Assembly (NCBI RefSeq): GCF_946886695.1
Contig: NZ_CAMPJD010000004.1
Location: 38,600-102,599, forward strand
DNA length: 64,000 bases
DNA from: an uncultured Pseudoxanthomonas sp.
Lineage (GTDB): Bacteria > Pseudomonadota > Gammaproteobacteria > Xanthomonadales > Xanthomonadaceae
Reading direction: 5' to 3'
Shown here: positions 17,035 to 27,493 of the stretch, piece after piece
How the letters are laid out: each line of letters starts with the position of its first letter
Position numbering within the stretch: position 1 is the first letter of the stretch
Position numbers and translations under genes: made by a program
The notes under the pieces: generated by a model
Database searches by the model: none
What the model saw: the letters and a program-made list of their open reading frames with translations, nothing else
Told to the model about the DNA's origin: nothing

Positions 17035-19763
17035 GCGGGTGCCTCCTCGTTTTCGATGCGACGCGGCGGTGCCGGCGCCAGATAACCCACCACGGTGCAC
17101 AGCAGGCCGTAGCCGATGAACGAGCCGATGCCGAGCAGGTTGCCCAGGTGCTGGCGATCGACGAACACCAGCTTGGCCAGCACCACGCCCATCAGCACCG
17201 CGCCCCCCAGCCACAGCATGCGCTGGCCACGGCGCGACCCGATCACCCAGCCGAGCACGCCCAGTACGCTCCAGGTGATGGTCAGGCTGGTCTGCGCCAG
17301 GCTGCCGGACAGCAGGCTTTCGTTCCACGGCACGCCGCCCCAGTGATGGACGGCATGCAGCACCACCGAGGTGATCCACACGAACGCCAGCGACGAAAGC
17401 AGCACGATGCGCGCCGGCGGCAGCACGCGCGCGTCCGGCATCCACCAGCGCAGCAGCAGGACCAACACGGCGAGCTGCGCCAGTTCCATCGGATTGACCA
17501 CGGGAATCCACGGCAGCGGCCGGGTGCCGCCGGACACGAACAGCGAGACCAGCCACCAGAGGCCCAGCGCCACGAACAGCACGCTCAACAACGGGGTGCG
17601 CCATGCCGCGAAGCGCTCGCCCAGCGGCGCGGCGAGCCAGTTCCACCGGAACAGCGCGAGCGCCACCACCACCAGCCACGGCAACGCGATGAGGCCGACC
17701 TGCCAACCGCTGCCCATGCCCTGCACATGCCCGGGCAGCCAGGCCAGCAGCAGGCTGGCTACCAGCGGCCACACCAGCCACCAGACGAACTGCGCCGCGC
17801 CGGCCAGGCGATGGTCGCTGTCGCGCAGGCACATCAGGCTGCGCACGCCCAGTACCGCATAGGCGAGCCATGCCCACACGCCGTTGCCGGCGAACGGCTG
17901 CTGGTGCGCCCCGGACTGCCACAGCGCCAGCGGCGCGGCGGATGCCAGCGCGGCCAGCGTCGTCCAAGCCAGGGCCGTAGACGGACGCCGGCGATGCACT
18001 TCCGCTGCCAGCCAGCCGGTCAACGCGATGAAGGCCAACATTGCATCGGGTTCGTCGCGATGGCCAAGGTGGGCATTGATCTCCGCGATGCCATTGCCCA
18101 GCCACCAAGCAAGCGCCCACAGGTAGTACACCAGCGCCACGCCGGCACTGCGCCCGCGATACGCCCAGGCACTGGCAAAGCCAGCGGCCGCGATCAGCAA
18201 TGCACTCATGAAGGCCGCGTTGGCGAACATCGGCACGGCCGTCGCCGTGGCCTGCCACGACGCGACATCGCTCGATGCGATGAAGAACGCCACCGCCGCC
18301 GCGAGCTGCAGGCCGGCGCCGGTCAGCTGCGGCAACAGGCGCGACTGCCGCAGGCCCAGCCAGGCCAGCGCCGCACCTTCCAGCGCAAACACGCAGGCCG
18401 TCGCCTGCGCCGACAGCGCCAGCGGCACCGACAGCGTGGCGAAGCCCACCGCCAGCAACGCGTACGACTGCACCAGCACGTCGTAGCCTTGACGACGACG
18501 CAGCCACCACGACAGCGCGGCATAGAGCACGCCGAGTCCCAGCGCGCACAACGCCAGCGGCAGGCGACTGTCTTCGAACGAACCGCCCTGCATCAGCCCC
18601 GCCTGCAGCGAGAACGCGACCAGCGGCATGCCGAACACCAGGCAGCCATCGATGAAGTCGCGGCGACCCGCCGGCTGGCGGCGCGCGAACAGCAGCGGGA
18701 TCAACAGGTAGAAGGCGAAGAACAACGCCAGGAACGGCTGCGTGCTCGCGTACTTCTCCGGCGCGTAGTCGAACAGCCCCCAGGCCGTGCCGATGCCGAA
18801 GGTGAAGACGAAGCCGAGCAGGTTCAACACGCGCCACGATCTGTACCAGGCGATGCCGACGATGGCGGCATTGAGCACCGCGTAGTACGAGAACAGCGCG
18901 ACGTGATTGCCGCTGCCGGTCGACAGCCAGATCGGTGCGAGGAAGCCCGCCAGCAACGCGAACACGGCCAGCGACTTCGCATCCTGCAGCACGGCCAGCA
19001 TGCCCGCACCGGCAATCAGCACGATGCTCAGCGCGAAGGCCGCGCCGGCCGGCATCACGCCGAAGATCTTGAACGCCGCGAACGCCACCAGCAGCAGCAC
19101 GCCGATGGCACCGCCCTGCACGCTCAACGCGAAGGTGCGGTTGCTCTCGCGCTTGCGCCACGCGAAGACCAGCGCGCCCAGCGCCGCCGCGGCGATACCG
19201 GCCAGCCGCAGTTCCGGCGGCAAGGTGAACCACCCCTGGTCGGCGCCGTACTTCAGCAGCGCCGCGACGCCGGCGAACAGCACCAGCACGCCGATCTTCA
19301 CCGGCACGTTGCCGACCGTGAACCAGCGTTGCACCGCACGCAGGGCGACGGTGAACACATCGGGCCTGGCGGGACGTGGCGGCGCTTCCGGGCGCGGCGG
19401 ACGCGGCGGCACGGCCGGCGCGGGTTCCACAGGGGCTGCCTCAGGCATGGGGCGCTGTGGGGGAATCGGTGGCGGCGTCGCCGTCGCTGGAGCGGGAGGC
19501 GGTGTCTCCACACGCACCGGCGGCGACCGCACGAGCTCGGCCAACGTCGGCTCAGCATCGGCCGGCGTGGACATCGCGACATCCGCCGCTGTCTGCGGCG
19601 TGGCAGGTGCCACGGACGCGCTGCGCAGCTGCACCACCTGCCGCTCCAGCTCGCCCACCCGGCGCTTCAGTCCGCTGATCGCGACCAGCGCCACGATCAG
19701 CAACACCGGCACGGCCAGCACCGCCAGGCCGAGCAACACCAACACTCCCGCCAGATCATCCAT
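17031..19763 (-). CDS. DUF2339 family giant polytopic membrane protein
   Basis: A 910-residue protein. It has one N-terminal transmembrane helix (about 5-30), a short coiled coil (KRRVGELERQVVQL), a Pro/Ala-rich linker (about 80-150, with runs like PPPAPATATPPP), then roughly 25 hydrophobic helices to the C-terminus. This is the DUF2339 layout. No catalytic motif is clear, although the many-helix architecture resembles polyprenyl-linked sugar transferases or flippases. It is coupled to DUF3999 by a 4-nt overlap and sits oddly between gapA and pgk. The ATG at 19763 was chosen because it starts the first helix. Confidence 0.82.
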   Translation of the reverse strand: MDDLAGVLVLLGLAVLAVPVLLIVALVAISGLKRRVGELERQVVQLRSASVAPATPQTAADVAMSTPADAEPTLAELVRSPPVRVETPPPAPATATPPPIPPQRPMPEAAPVEPAPAVPPRPPRPEAPPRPARPDVFTVALRAVQRWFTVGNVPVKIGVLVLFAGVAALLKYGADQGWFTLPPELRLAGIAAAALGALVFAWRKRESNRTFALSVQGGAIGVLLLVAFAAFKIFGVMPAGAAFALSIVLIAGAGMLAVLQDAKSLAVFALLAGFLAPIWLSTGSGNHVALFSYYAVLNAAIVGIAWYRSWRVLNLLGFVFTFGIGTAWGLFDYAPEKYASTQPFLALFFAFYLLIPLLFARRQPAGRRDFIDGCLVFGMPLVAFSLQAGLMQGGSFEDSRLPLALCALGLGVLYAALSWWLRRRQGYDVLVQSYALLAVGFATLSVPLALSAQATACVFALEGAALAWLGLRQSRLLPQLTGAGLQLAAAVAFFIASSDVASWQATATAVPMFANAAFMSALLIAAAGFASAWAYRGRSAGVALVYYLWALAWWLGNGIAEINAHLGHRDEPDAMLAFIALTGWLAAEVHRRRPSTALAWTTLAALASAAPLALWQSGAHQQPFAGNGVWAWLAYAVLGVRSLMCLRDSDHRLAGAAQFVWWLVWPLVASLLLAWLPGHVQGMGSGWQVGLIALPWLVVVALALFRWNWLAAPLGERFAAWRTPLLSVLFVALGLWWLVSLFVSGGTRPLPWIPVVNPMELAQLAVLVLLLRWWMPDARVLPPARIVLLSSLAFVWITSVVLHAVHHWGGVPWNESLLSGSLAQTSLTITWSVLGVLGWVIGSRRGQRMLWLGGAVLMGVVLAKLVFVDRQHLGNLLGIGSFIGYGLLCTVVGYLAPAPPRRIENEEAPA

Positions 19764-19930
19764 CGCCCAACCCGCCTTTGCGTATTCGGTACAGGAACGG
19801 ACTGGCCCGTTCCCCGGCCGTCCATTCAGCCTCGGGGCAGCCTCGGGCAAGGCGGCAGGATTTGCAAGATTCGATGCGCAGGTGGCGCGATCCCGGCCGC
19901 CCCGTATCACTTCGCGATACCTGGAAACGA

Positions 19931-19956
19931 CACGGGCGCCCCGTGGGACGCCCGTG
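19931..19956 (-). terminator. Hairpin after gapA
   Basis: The stem CACGGGCG (19931-19938) / CGCCCGTG (19949-19956) lies 24 nt beyond the gapA stop. It is followed on the minus strand by TCGTTT, a weak T-tract. It probably ends or attenuates gapA transcription before DUF2339. Confidence 0.55.
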
Positions 19957-19979
19957 CGGTACAGCAGAAGCAGCGCGGC

Positions 19980-20987
<1,008 letters not shown>

Positions 20988-21078
20988 TCAGGACTCCTGC
21001 GGCCACGCACGCGGCGCGGCGGGGTTGACGGGGACCGCCATTCTAACAGGCCGCCCCCGTGACGCCGCCTCATGGGCA

Positions 21079-21092
21079 TTGATCAGGATCAA
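21079..21092. promoter_or_regulatory. Perfect FNR/Anr-type binding site
   Basis: TTGATCAGGATCAA matches the FNR/Anr consensus TTGAT-N4-ATCAA at every fixed position. Its centre lies about 64 nt upstream of the ompW start codon. A class II arrangement (centre near -41) would place the transcription start near 21127, leaving a leader of about 23 nt; GAGACT at 21115 is a poor -10 at the expected spot. ompW of E. coli and oprG of Pseudomonas are known FNR/Anr targets, so the gene context agrees. Confidence 0.7.
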
Positions 21093-21149
21093 GGCGGTGC
21101 CGGATACGCGGGCGGAGACTGGCGCCACATTCCCACGAGCGTCACCATC

Positions 21150-21770
21150 ATGAAGAAGACCCTGATCCCGATTGCCATCGCCCTCGCACTGGGCGCCGCC
21201 GCTCCCGCCTTCGCCCAGTCCAAGGGCGAGTGGACGCTGGGCGTGGGCGCACACCAGGTGAACCCCAAGTCCGACAACGGCTCGCTGGCCGGCGGCACGC
21301 TGCCGCTGGACATCGACAGCGACGTCAAGCCGACCATCACCTTCGAATACTTCCTGCGCGACAACCTGGGCCTTGAAGTGCTGGCCGCGCTGCCGTTCAA
21401 GCACGACATCGCCGTCGACGGCGTCGGCACGGTGGGCAGCACCAAGCACCTGCCGCCGACCGTTTCGCTGCAGTACCACTTCAACGGCAAGGGAAAGGTC
21501 TCGCCGTTCCTCGGCGCCGGCCTGAACTACACCACGTTCTTCAGCGAGGACACGAAGGGTGCGCTCGCAGGCACCAAGCTGGAACTGGACGACTCCTGGG
21601 GCTTGGCCGCGCATGCGGGCATCGACATCAAGGTCAGCGAGCGCGGCGCCGTGCGCGTGGATGCGCGCTGGATCGACATCGACTCCGACGTCAAGGTCGA
21701 TGGCGCCAAGCTCGGCACCGCCAACATCGACCCACTGGTCTACGGCGTGGCGTATGTCGTGAAGTTCTGA
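21150..21770 (+). CDS. ompW: OmpW-family outer membrane protein
   Basis: A 206-residue eight-stranded beta-barrel porin. The signal peptide (MKKTLIPIAIALALG to AFAQ) is cleaved after about 22 residues. Typical segments are PTITFEYFLRDNLGLEVLAALPF, seen in two pieces around 55-78, and SLQYHFNGKGKVSPFLGAG; the C-terminus ends in the aromatic VVKF expected for barrel insertion. OmpW forms a hydrophobic lateral channel. I use the ATG at 21150, since an in-frame ATG at 21072 would put the FNR palindrome inside the coding region and bury the signal peptide. Confidence 0.92.
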   Translation: MKKTLIPIAIALALGAAAPAFAQSKGEWTLGVGAHQVNPKSDNGSLAGGTLPLDIDSDVKPTITFEYFLRDNLGLEVLAALPFKHDIAVDGVGTVGSTKHLPPTVSLQYHFNGKGKVSPFLGAGLNYTTFFSEDTKGALAGTKLELDDSWGLAAHAGIDIKVSERGAVRVDARWIDIDSDVKVDGAKLGTANIDPLVYGVAYVVKF

Positions 21771-21833
21771 GCAGATAGCCGCATCGCCTGACGAGGTCAA
21801 ATGGGGACGGCCCGTGTCGGTTAAAGTACCGGC

Positions 21834-22649
21834 ATGGTCCGTCCTCTCTTTTTCGCCGCCTCCCTCGCCCTCTCCCTTGCTCTCGCGCTGCTTCCCATGC
21901 CTGCGCACGCGTGGGGACCTCTCGGCCACCGCCTGGTGGCGCTGCTGGCGTGGGATGACCTAGCGCCGGATGCGCGACACCAGGTCGAAGCCCTGCTGCA
22001 GGGCGAACCGGACCCGACGCTGGCCGGCGTCGCCAGCTGGGCCGACGACCTGCGCGAGAACGATCCTGTCCTCGGCCGCAAGACCGCACGCTGGCACTTC
22101 GTCAACCTCGGTGAGCACGACTGCGTCTACGTACAGTCGCGCGACTGCCCGGGCGGCAACTGCGTGGTGGACGCCATCAGGGCGCAGACTGCGATCCTCG
22201 CCGACACCCGGCGCACGCGCGCCGAACGCGTGCAGGCGCTGAAGTTCGTCGTGCATTTCGTCGGCGACGTGCACCAGCCGCTGCATGCAGGCTACGCGCA
22301 CGACAAGGGCGGCAACGATGTGCAGGTGAACTGGAACGGACGCGGCACCAACCTGCATACCCTCTGGGACAGTCGCATGCTGGTGTCCACTGGCCGCAGC
22401 GAAGCCGACTACCTGCGCCACCTTCGCGCACTGCCGAAGCCCTCCTTCGGCGCCATCACGCTGCCCCCTCCCTCGTCCGCCTGGGCCGAACAATCGTGTC
22501 GCGTGGCCACCCAGCCGGACTTCTATCCACGTCGCGCGAAACTCGAGCAGCGCTACGTCGACAGGCACCTGCCGGTGGCCGAGCGCCAGCTCAGGGCGGG
22601 AGGCGCGGCATTGGCGGCCGTGTTGAACGAGGCGCTTGATCGCCACTGA
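21834..22649 (+). CDS. S1/P1-type nuclease, secreted
   Basis: A 271-residue zinc-dependent phospholipase-C/P1-nuclease fold enzyme. A signal peptide ends at AHA, so the mature protein begins with tryptophan ([10 protein letters not shown]); the free N-terminal Trp is a zinc ligand in this family. Further ligands are visible in WADDLR, WHFVNL and [14 protein letters not shown]. It would cleave single-stranded DNA/RNA and 3'-nucleotides outside the cytoplasm. It stands alone, 64 nt after ompW. Confidence 0.9.
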   Translation: MVRPLFFAASLALSLALALLPMPAHAWGPLGHRLVALLAWDDLAPDARHQVEALLQGEPDPTLAGVASWADDLRENDPVLGRKTARWHFVNLGEHDCVYVQSRDCPGGNCVVDAIRAQTAILADTRRTRAERVQALKFVVHFVGDVHQPLHAGYAHDKGGNDVQVNWNGRGTNLHTLWDSRMLVSTGRSEADYLRHLRALPKPSFGAITLPPPSSAWAEQSCRVATQPDFYPRRAKLEQRYVDRHLPVAERQLRAGGAALAAVLNEALDRH

Positions 22650-22720
22650 CCTGCCGGTACCCGCATTCCCGCTCCGCGCCAAAGATCATCGAATCGCCCG
22701 TTCCACCAGGAGTCGTTCGC

Positions 22721-23509
22721 ATGAACCTGCCCACGCCGCTCCGTCGAGTGTTCACTGCGCTGGCCCTGCTCGCGGCCACCTTGGCTTCCAGCGCCTCCCA
22801 GGCGCAGGACGAAGCGCCGCTCACTGTCTTCGCCGCCGCCAGCCTGAAGGAATCGCTGGACGAAGCCACAGCGGCTTACCAGAGGCAGACGGGGATATCG
22901 GTCCGCGTGTCCTACGCTGCCAGTTCCGCGCTCGCGCGCCAGATCGAACAGGGTGCGCCGGCGGACGTGTTCTTCTCTGCCGATCTGGAATGGATGGAGT
23001 ACCTGCAGCAGCGCGGCAAGCTGCTGGTCGCGACGCGGCGGGACCTGCTGGGCAACCGGCTGGTGCTGGTCGCACCGAAAGCCCGCCAGGCAAGCGTGGA
23101 CCTGAAGCGCCCAGCGACACTGCTGGCCGCACTGGGACAGGGCCGCCTCGCCGTGGGGCAGACCGCGACGGTCCCGGCAGGAAAATACGCCCGCGCATCA
23201 CTGGAGTCGCTGTCGCTGTGGAACGGCGTCAGGGCGCGCCTGGCCGAATCGGAAAGCGTGCGCGCGGCATTGATGCTGGTGGCGCGCGGCGAAACGCCGC
23301 TTGGCATCGTCTACGCCTCCGATGCGAAGGCCGAGCCGGCCGTGCGCGTACTGGCGACGTTTCCGGCGGATTCGCATCCCCCCATCGTGTATCCCGTGGC
23401 TGCGCTGCGGGGTCCGCGTACGGCACGGGCGACGCCATTCGTGCAATGGCTGGCGTCACCCGCTGCCGACACCATCTTCGCGCGGCATGGCTTCACGGTG
23501 AAGGACTGA
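22721..23509 (+). CDS. modA: Molybdate ABC transporter, binding protein ModA
   Basis: A 262-residue periplasmic molybdate receptor. A signal peptide (through SASQAQ, about 28 residues) precedes [15 protein letters not shown], the oxyanion-binding loop with the SL motif. [14 protein letters not shown] and [14 protein letters not shown] are also standard. It hands molybdate to ModB/ModC. It starts the modABC unit, with 7 nt to modB. No Moco riboswitch-like fold or ModE-like palindrome was noticed upstream. Confidence 0.93.
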   Translation: MNLPTPLRRVFTALALLAATLASSASQAQDEAPLTVFAAASLKESLDEATAAYQRQTGISVRVSYAASSALARQIEQGAPADVFFSADLEWMEYLQQRGKLLVATRRDLLGNRLVLVAPKARQASVDLKRPATLLAALGQGRLAVGQTATVPAGKYARASLESLSLWNGVRARLAESESVRAALMLVARGETPLGIVYASDAKAEPAVRVLATFPADSHPPIVYPVAALRGPRTARATPFVQWLASPAADTIFARHGFTVKD

Positions 23510-23516
23510 CGCCGAC

Positions 23517-24218
23517 GTGTTCGACGCCTTCAGCCCGGAAGAACTCACGGCGATCCAGCTCAGCCTGAAGGTGGCGCTGGTGGCATCACTCGCGAGCCTG
23601 CCCTTCGGCGTGCTCGTCGGCTGGCTGCTGGCGCGCACGCGCTTTCCCGGCAAGGCACTCCTGGACGCTGTCGTGCACCTTCCGCTGGTGCTGCCGCCGG
23701 TGGTGATGGGTTACGCGTTGCTGGTGACGCTGGGCACGCAGGGAACTGTCGGCCGCTTCCTGCAGGAACAGCTCGGCATCGTGTTCGCGTTCCGGTGGAC
23801 CGGCGCGGCACTGGCGTGCGCCGTGATGGGGTTTCCATTGATGGTGCGTTCGATCCGGCTCTCGCTGGAAGCCACCGACCGCCGGCTGGAGCAGGCAGCC
23901 TCGACACTCGGCGCCGGCCCGTGGCGCGTGTTCTTCACCATCACCCTCCCGCTGGCCTGGCCCGGGCTGGTCGCCGGCAGCGTGCTCTCATTCGCCAAGG
24001 CACTGGGGGAGTTCGGCGCCACCATCACCTTCGTGTCGAACATTCCCGGCGAAACACAGACGCTGTCGTCGGCGATCTACGGCCTGATGCAGGTCCCCGG
24101 CGGCGAAGCCGGCATCTGGCGCCTGGCGGCCGTGGCCGTGGTGATATCACTGGCAGCGCTGCTGTTGTCCGAATGGCTGGTACGACGCCACCACACGCGG
24201 CAGGGGGAGGACAGCTGA
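23517..24218 (+). CDS. modB: Molybdate ABC transporter permease ModB
   Basis: A 233-residue inner-membrane permease with five or six helices. The EAA coupling loop reads EQAASTLGAGPWRVFFTITL, and EFGATITFVSN is the ModB signature. The start is GTG 23517, 7 nt after the modA stop. Its TGA overlaps the modC ATG by one base (TGATG). Confidence 0.93.
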   Translation: MFDAFSPEELTAIQLSLKVALVASLASLPFGVLVGWLLARTRFPGKALLDAVVHLPLVLPPVVMGYALLVTLGTQGTVGRFLQEQLGIVFAFRWTGAALACAVMGFPLMVRSIRLSLEATDRRLEQAASTLGAGPWRVFFTITLPLAWPGLVAGSVLSFAKALGEFGATITFVSNIPGETQTLSSAIYGLMQVPGGEAGIWRLAAVAVVISLAALLLSEWLVRRHHTRQGEDS

Positions 24219-24835
24219 TGCTCCGGCTGGACATCGAACTGCGTCGCGGCAGTTTCCACCGTCGCATCCACATCGACGACGATGCACGCGTGATCGCGCT
24301 GGTCGGCCCGTCGGGCGCGGGCAAGACCTCGGTACTCAATGCCATCGCCGGACTGCTCACGCCGATGGCCGGCCGTATCGACGTGGATGGCCATTGCCTG
24401 TTCGACAGCGCGCGCCACGTCGACGTGCCCGTGCATCGCCGCCGCGTGGGCTACGTTTTCCAGGATGCGCGCCTGTTTCCCCATCTCGATGTGCGCCGGA
24501 ACCTGCAGTACGGCCGTCACGGCGGACGGGGCGCGCCGCAGTTCGGTTTCGACGCCGTCGTGGACCTGCTCGGCATCGCGCCCCTGCTCGCCCGCCGTAC
24601 GCGCAACCTGTCGGGCGGCGAAGCACAACGGGTGGCGATCGGCCGCGCCCTGCTGTCGCAACCGTCGCTGCTGTTGTTCGACGAACCGCTGTCCGCGCTG
24701 GACCAGGCGCGGCGCGAGGAACTGATCCCCTACCTGCAGCGCGTGCGCGACGAGATCCGCCTGCCCATCATCTACGTCAGCCACCATCCGGACGAAGTGC
24801 GGCGCATCGCCGATTCTGTACACGTTCTCGACTGA
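24218..24835 (+). CDS. modC: Molybdate transporter ATPase ModC, short form without TOBE domain
   Basis: A 205-residue ABC ATPase. Walker A is GPSGAGKTS, the Q-loop is VFQDARLFPH, the signature is LSGGEAQRVAIGRALL, Walker B is LLLFDEP, and the switch histidine is in YVSHHPDEV. E. coli ModC has about 350 residues with a C-terminal molybdate-binding TOBE pair; here the protein ends right after the ATPase core. Feedback sensing by TOBE is therefore absent. It was placed as ModC from context. Confidence 0.9.
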   Translation: MLRLDIELRRGSFHRRIHIDDDARVIALVGPSGAGKTSVLNAIAGLLTPMAGRIDVDGHCLFDSARHVDVPVHRRRVGYVFQDARLFPHLDVRRNLQYGRHGGRGAPQFGFDAVVDLLGIAPLLARRTRNLSGGEAQRVAIGRALLSQPSLLLFDEPLSALDQARREELIPYLQRVRDEIRLPIIYVSHHPDEVRRIADSVHVLD

Positions 24836-24874
24836 GCGGCGCGTATCCTGCCGCCACGATATTGGAGCGGCGCC

Positions 24875-25435
24875 ATGACCAGGCAGAAGCGCTGGAAGGA
24901 GTTGCCGGTGGACCAGGTACGACGCTACCTGGAACCCGGTCCCGTCGTGCTGCTCAGCACGGCACACAAGAGCGAACGCGCCATCATGACGCTGGGCTGG
25001 CACATGATGCTGGGCTACGACCTGGTGGGCACCTACATCTGGGACGCCAACCGCAGCCACGCGCTGGCACGCGCCAGCCGCGAGTGCGTGATCAACCTGC
25101 CGACCGAAGACCTGCTGGACACCGTCGTGCGCATAGGCAACTGCAGCAGTGCCGAGCAGGACAAATTCGAGCGCTTCGACCTCACCGCCCTGCCCTCGCG
25201 CGATGTGGACGCGCCGGGGATCGCCGAATGCCACGCGCAGTTCGAATGCCGACTGCACGAGACCCGGATCACCAGCGACTATCCGCTGTTCGTGTGGCGC
25301 GTGGTGCATGCGCGCGTCGCACTCACCCCGCGCATCCCCCGCACCGTGCACTATCGCGGCGACGGCCGCTTCATGGTGTCGGGCCGCGAAGTGTCGCGGC
25401 GGCGCCTGTTCCGTCCGGACATGCTGGAGCAATGA
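24875..25435 (+). CDS. Flavin reductase-like (FMN-binding split barrel) protein
   Basis: A 186-residue protein of the flavin_reductase domain family (DIM6/NTAB type). PVVLLSTAHKSERAIMTLGWHMML fits the strand pair that holds FMN (shown here in part as TLGWHMML), and ECVINLPTEDLLDTV is typical of the middle. Family members reduce flavins or bind FMN with unknown electron acceptors. It starts 39 nt after modC, possibly in the same transcript. A molybdenum link is only by position. Confidence 0.8.
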   Translation: MTRQKRWKELPVDQVRRYLEPGPVVLLSTAHKSERAIMTLGWHMMLGYDLVGTYIWDANRSHALARASRECVINLPTEDLLDTVVRIGNCSSAEQDKFERFDLTALPSRDVDAPGIAECHAQFECRLHETRITSDYPLFVWRVVHARVALTPRIPRTVHYRGDGRFMVSGREVSRRRLFRPDMLEQ

Positions 25436-25475
25436 AGCCATGGCCGATCAACGCGGGGCTCGTTACGCTGGCACC

Positions 25476-27416
25476 ATGACACAGCACCTCACTACGCTCG
25501 ACGAAGCCGTCGACCTGATCCTGTCCCGGACGCCGGGCCCACTGCGCATGGGGGCGCCCTTGGGCATCGGCAAGCCGCACCGTCTGTTGAATGCCCTGTA
25601 CGCGCGCATCGCACGTGATCCGGCACGTCCGTGGTCGCTGTACACCGCGCTGTCACTGGACCCGCCCGTCGGCGGCAAGGGCCTGGAGGGCCGGTTCGTG
25701 GGGCCGTTTGCCGCGCGTCATTTCGGCGGGGACTTCCCGCGCCTGGACTACGTGCAGGCGATGAAGCGCGATGCGCTGCCGCCGAACATCGAGGTGGAAG
25801 AGTTCTACATGCAGGGCGGCGCCCTGCTGCGTTCGACCACCGCGCAACGCCATTACGCCAGTCTCAACTACACCCATGTCGCGCGCGCCCTGGCCGACCG
25901 CGCGCTCAACGTGATCGTGCAGAAGGTCGCGCGCGAACCCGGCGGCACGCGACTGTCGATGTCGTGCAACAACGATCTGACCCAGGACACCGTGGATGCT
26001 GTCATGGCCCGCGGCCTGCCCCGCCCCTTGCTGGTGGCCGAAGTCGATCCGCAGCTGCCCTGGATCGGCGGAACGGCGGCGGTGGACGAAGACTACTTCG
26101 ACATCGTGGTCACGCCACCGGGGCCCTATCCGATGCTGTTCGGCCTGCCGCGCCAGCCGGTGTCGGAGGTGGATTACGCCATCGGGCTGTATGCCAGCAC
26201 GCTGGTGCGCGACGGCGGCACGCTGCAGATCGGCATCGGTGCGCTGGCCGACGCACTGAGCCATGCCCTGGTGCTGCGCCACATCGACAACGCCACGTAC
26301 CGGCGTGTGCTGGCGGCCCTGGATCCGGAACTGGAGCGCCACCCCGCCGTCCTCGCCAGTGGCGGGCTCGACCCGTTCGCCATCGGCCTGTATGGCTGCA
26401 GCGAGATGGTCAACGAAGGCTTCAAGCGGCTGGTGGAAACCGGCGTGATCCGGCGCAAGGTGGCGGACGACGAGGCGCTGATGCAGCGCATCGCCGACGG
26501 CAGCGCGAACCTGGGCGACCATGCGCGAATGGAGCGCGATGGCGAATACCTGCACGGCGCCTTCTACCTCGGCTCGCCCGCATTCTACGACTGGCTGCGC
26601 GAACTGCCGGACGACCAGCGTCGCGCCATCGGCATGCGCCGGATAAGCACGATCAACGAACTGCAGCACGGGCAGGAAACCCTCGCACGCCTGCAGCGCC
26701 GTGATGCACGCTTCTTCAACTCCTGCATGATGGCGACGGTACTGGGCGCGGCCGTCTCCGACGGCCTCGACGACGGGCGGGTGGTGTCCGGCGTGGGCGG
26801 GCAATACAACTTCGTCGACATGTCGAATGCGCTGGACGGCGCGCGCAGCGTCCTGATGTTCCGCGCGGTACGCGAGGATGCCGGCAGCGCCGGATCGAAC
26901 GTACGCTGGAACTACGGCCACACGACCATCCCCCGCCACCTGCGCGACCTGTACGTCAACGAGTACGGCATCGCCGACCTGCGCGGCAAGAACGATGAGG
27001 ACTGCATCATCGCCATGGGCGGCATCACCGAAACGCGTTTCCAGCAGCCACTGATGGAACAGGCGCAGCGTGCCGGCAAACTGCGCGCCGGCTTCCACCC
27101 GCCCGGCCACTGGATCGACAACACGCCGGTGCACCTGTCGGCGCGCCTGCGCGCCTTCCGCCACGACGGCACGCTGCCGGACTACCCGCTGGGCAGCGAC
27201 TTCACCGGGGTCGAACAGCGCATCGTCAAGGCGCTGGGATGGCTGAAGACAAATACCGCCACGCCATGGAAGAAGATCGGCACTGTGCTGCGTGCGCTGG
27301 GTGTGCAGCCGGACGATGCCGAGGCGATGGTGCGCATGGATCTCGCGACGCCGGGGACGCCGGGCGAACGCCTGGAAGCGAAGCTGCTGGCGCTGGGATT
27401 GCGGGAAACGGGGTAA
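25476..27416 (+). CDS. Acetyl-CoA hydrolase/transferase family protein, long form
   Basis: A 646-residue protein. The C-terminal half (about 430-600) is a clear acetyl-CoA hydrolase/CoA-transferase domain, with SGVGGQYNFV, NEYGIADLRGKNDEDCI and MGGITETRFQQP. The N-terminal part (EAVDLILSRT onward) is the first CoA-transferase lobe. Usual family members have about 420-510 residues, so this is a long type. It would cleave acetyl-CoA or move CoA between acids. Two starts are possible: ATG 25440, 5 nt after the previous stop, and ATG 25476; neither has a strong ribosome site, and I prefer 25476 (MTQHLTTLDEA). Confidence 0.82.
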   Translation: MTQHLTTLDEAVDLILSRTPGPLRMGAPLGIGKPHRLLNALYARIARDPARPWSLYTALSLDPPVGGKGLEGRFVGPFAARHFGGDFPRLDYVQAMKRDALPPNIEVEEFYMQGGALLRSTTAQRHYASLNYTHVARALADRALNVIVQKVAREPGGTRLSMSCNNDLTQDTVDAVMARGLPRPLLVAEVDPQLPWIGGTAAVDEDYFDIVVTPPGPYPMLFGLPRQPVSEVDYAIGLYASTLVRDGGTLQIGIGALADALSHALVLRHIDNATYRRVLAALDPELERHPAVLASGGLDPFAIGLYGCSEMVNEGFKRLVETGVIRRKVADDEALMQRIADGSANLGDHARMERDGEYLHGAFYLGSPAFYDWLRELPDDQRRAIGMRRISTINELQHGQETLARLQRRDARFFNSCMMATVLGAAVSDGLDDGRVVSGVGGQYNFVDMSNALDGARSVLMFRAVREDAGSAGSNVRWNYGHTTIPRHLRDLYVNEYGIADLRGKNDEDCIIAMGGITETRFQQPLMEQAQRAGKLRAGFHPPGHWIDNTPVHLSARLRAFRHDGTLPDYPLGSDFTGVEQRIVKALGWLKTNTATPWKKIGTVLRALGVQPDDAEAMVRMDLATPGTPGERLEAKLLALGLRETG

Positions 27417-27420
27417 ATCG

Positions 27421-27479
27421 GTCGGGCTAAAGCCCCTCCTACAAGAAATTCTCTCTGTAGGAGGGGCTTTAGCCCCGAC
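27421..27479. repeat. REP palindrome pair
   Basis: The unit GTAGGAGGGGCTTTAGCCCC (27457-27476, then GAC) and an inverted copy at 27421-27442 that lacks one G, 14 nt apart. Each unit is itself a small hairpin headed by GTAG. Together they could form a strong stem just after the acetyl-CoA hydrolase stop, and may act as its terminator. The same unit recurs at 28043-28065 and 52499-52581. Confidence 0.85.
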
Positions 27480-27493
27480 TGCTTTACGATCCG

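Noticed and set aside
15685..19233. An extended 1182-codon minus-strand frame fusing DUF3999 to upstream sequence
   Set aside because: The extension runs out of frame through the DUF2339 gene. The signal peptide [12 protein letters not shown] and the 4-nt overlap fix the real start at 17034.
21072..21149. An earlier ATG for ompW
   Set aside because: It would place the FNR palindrome in the coding region and put 26 residues before a perfect signal peptide.
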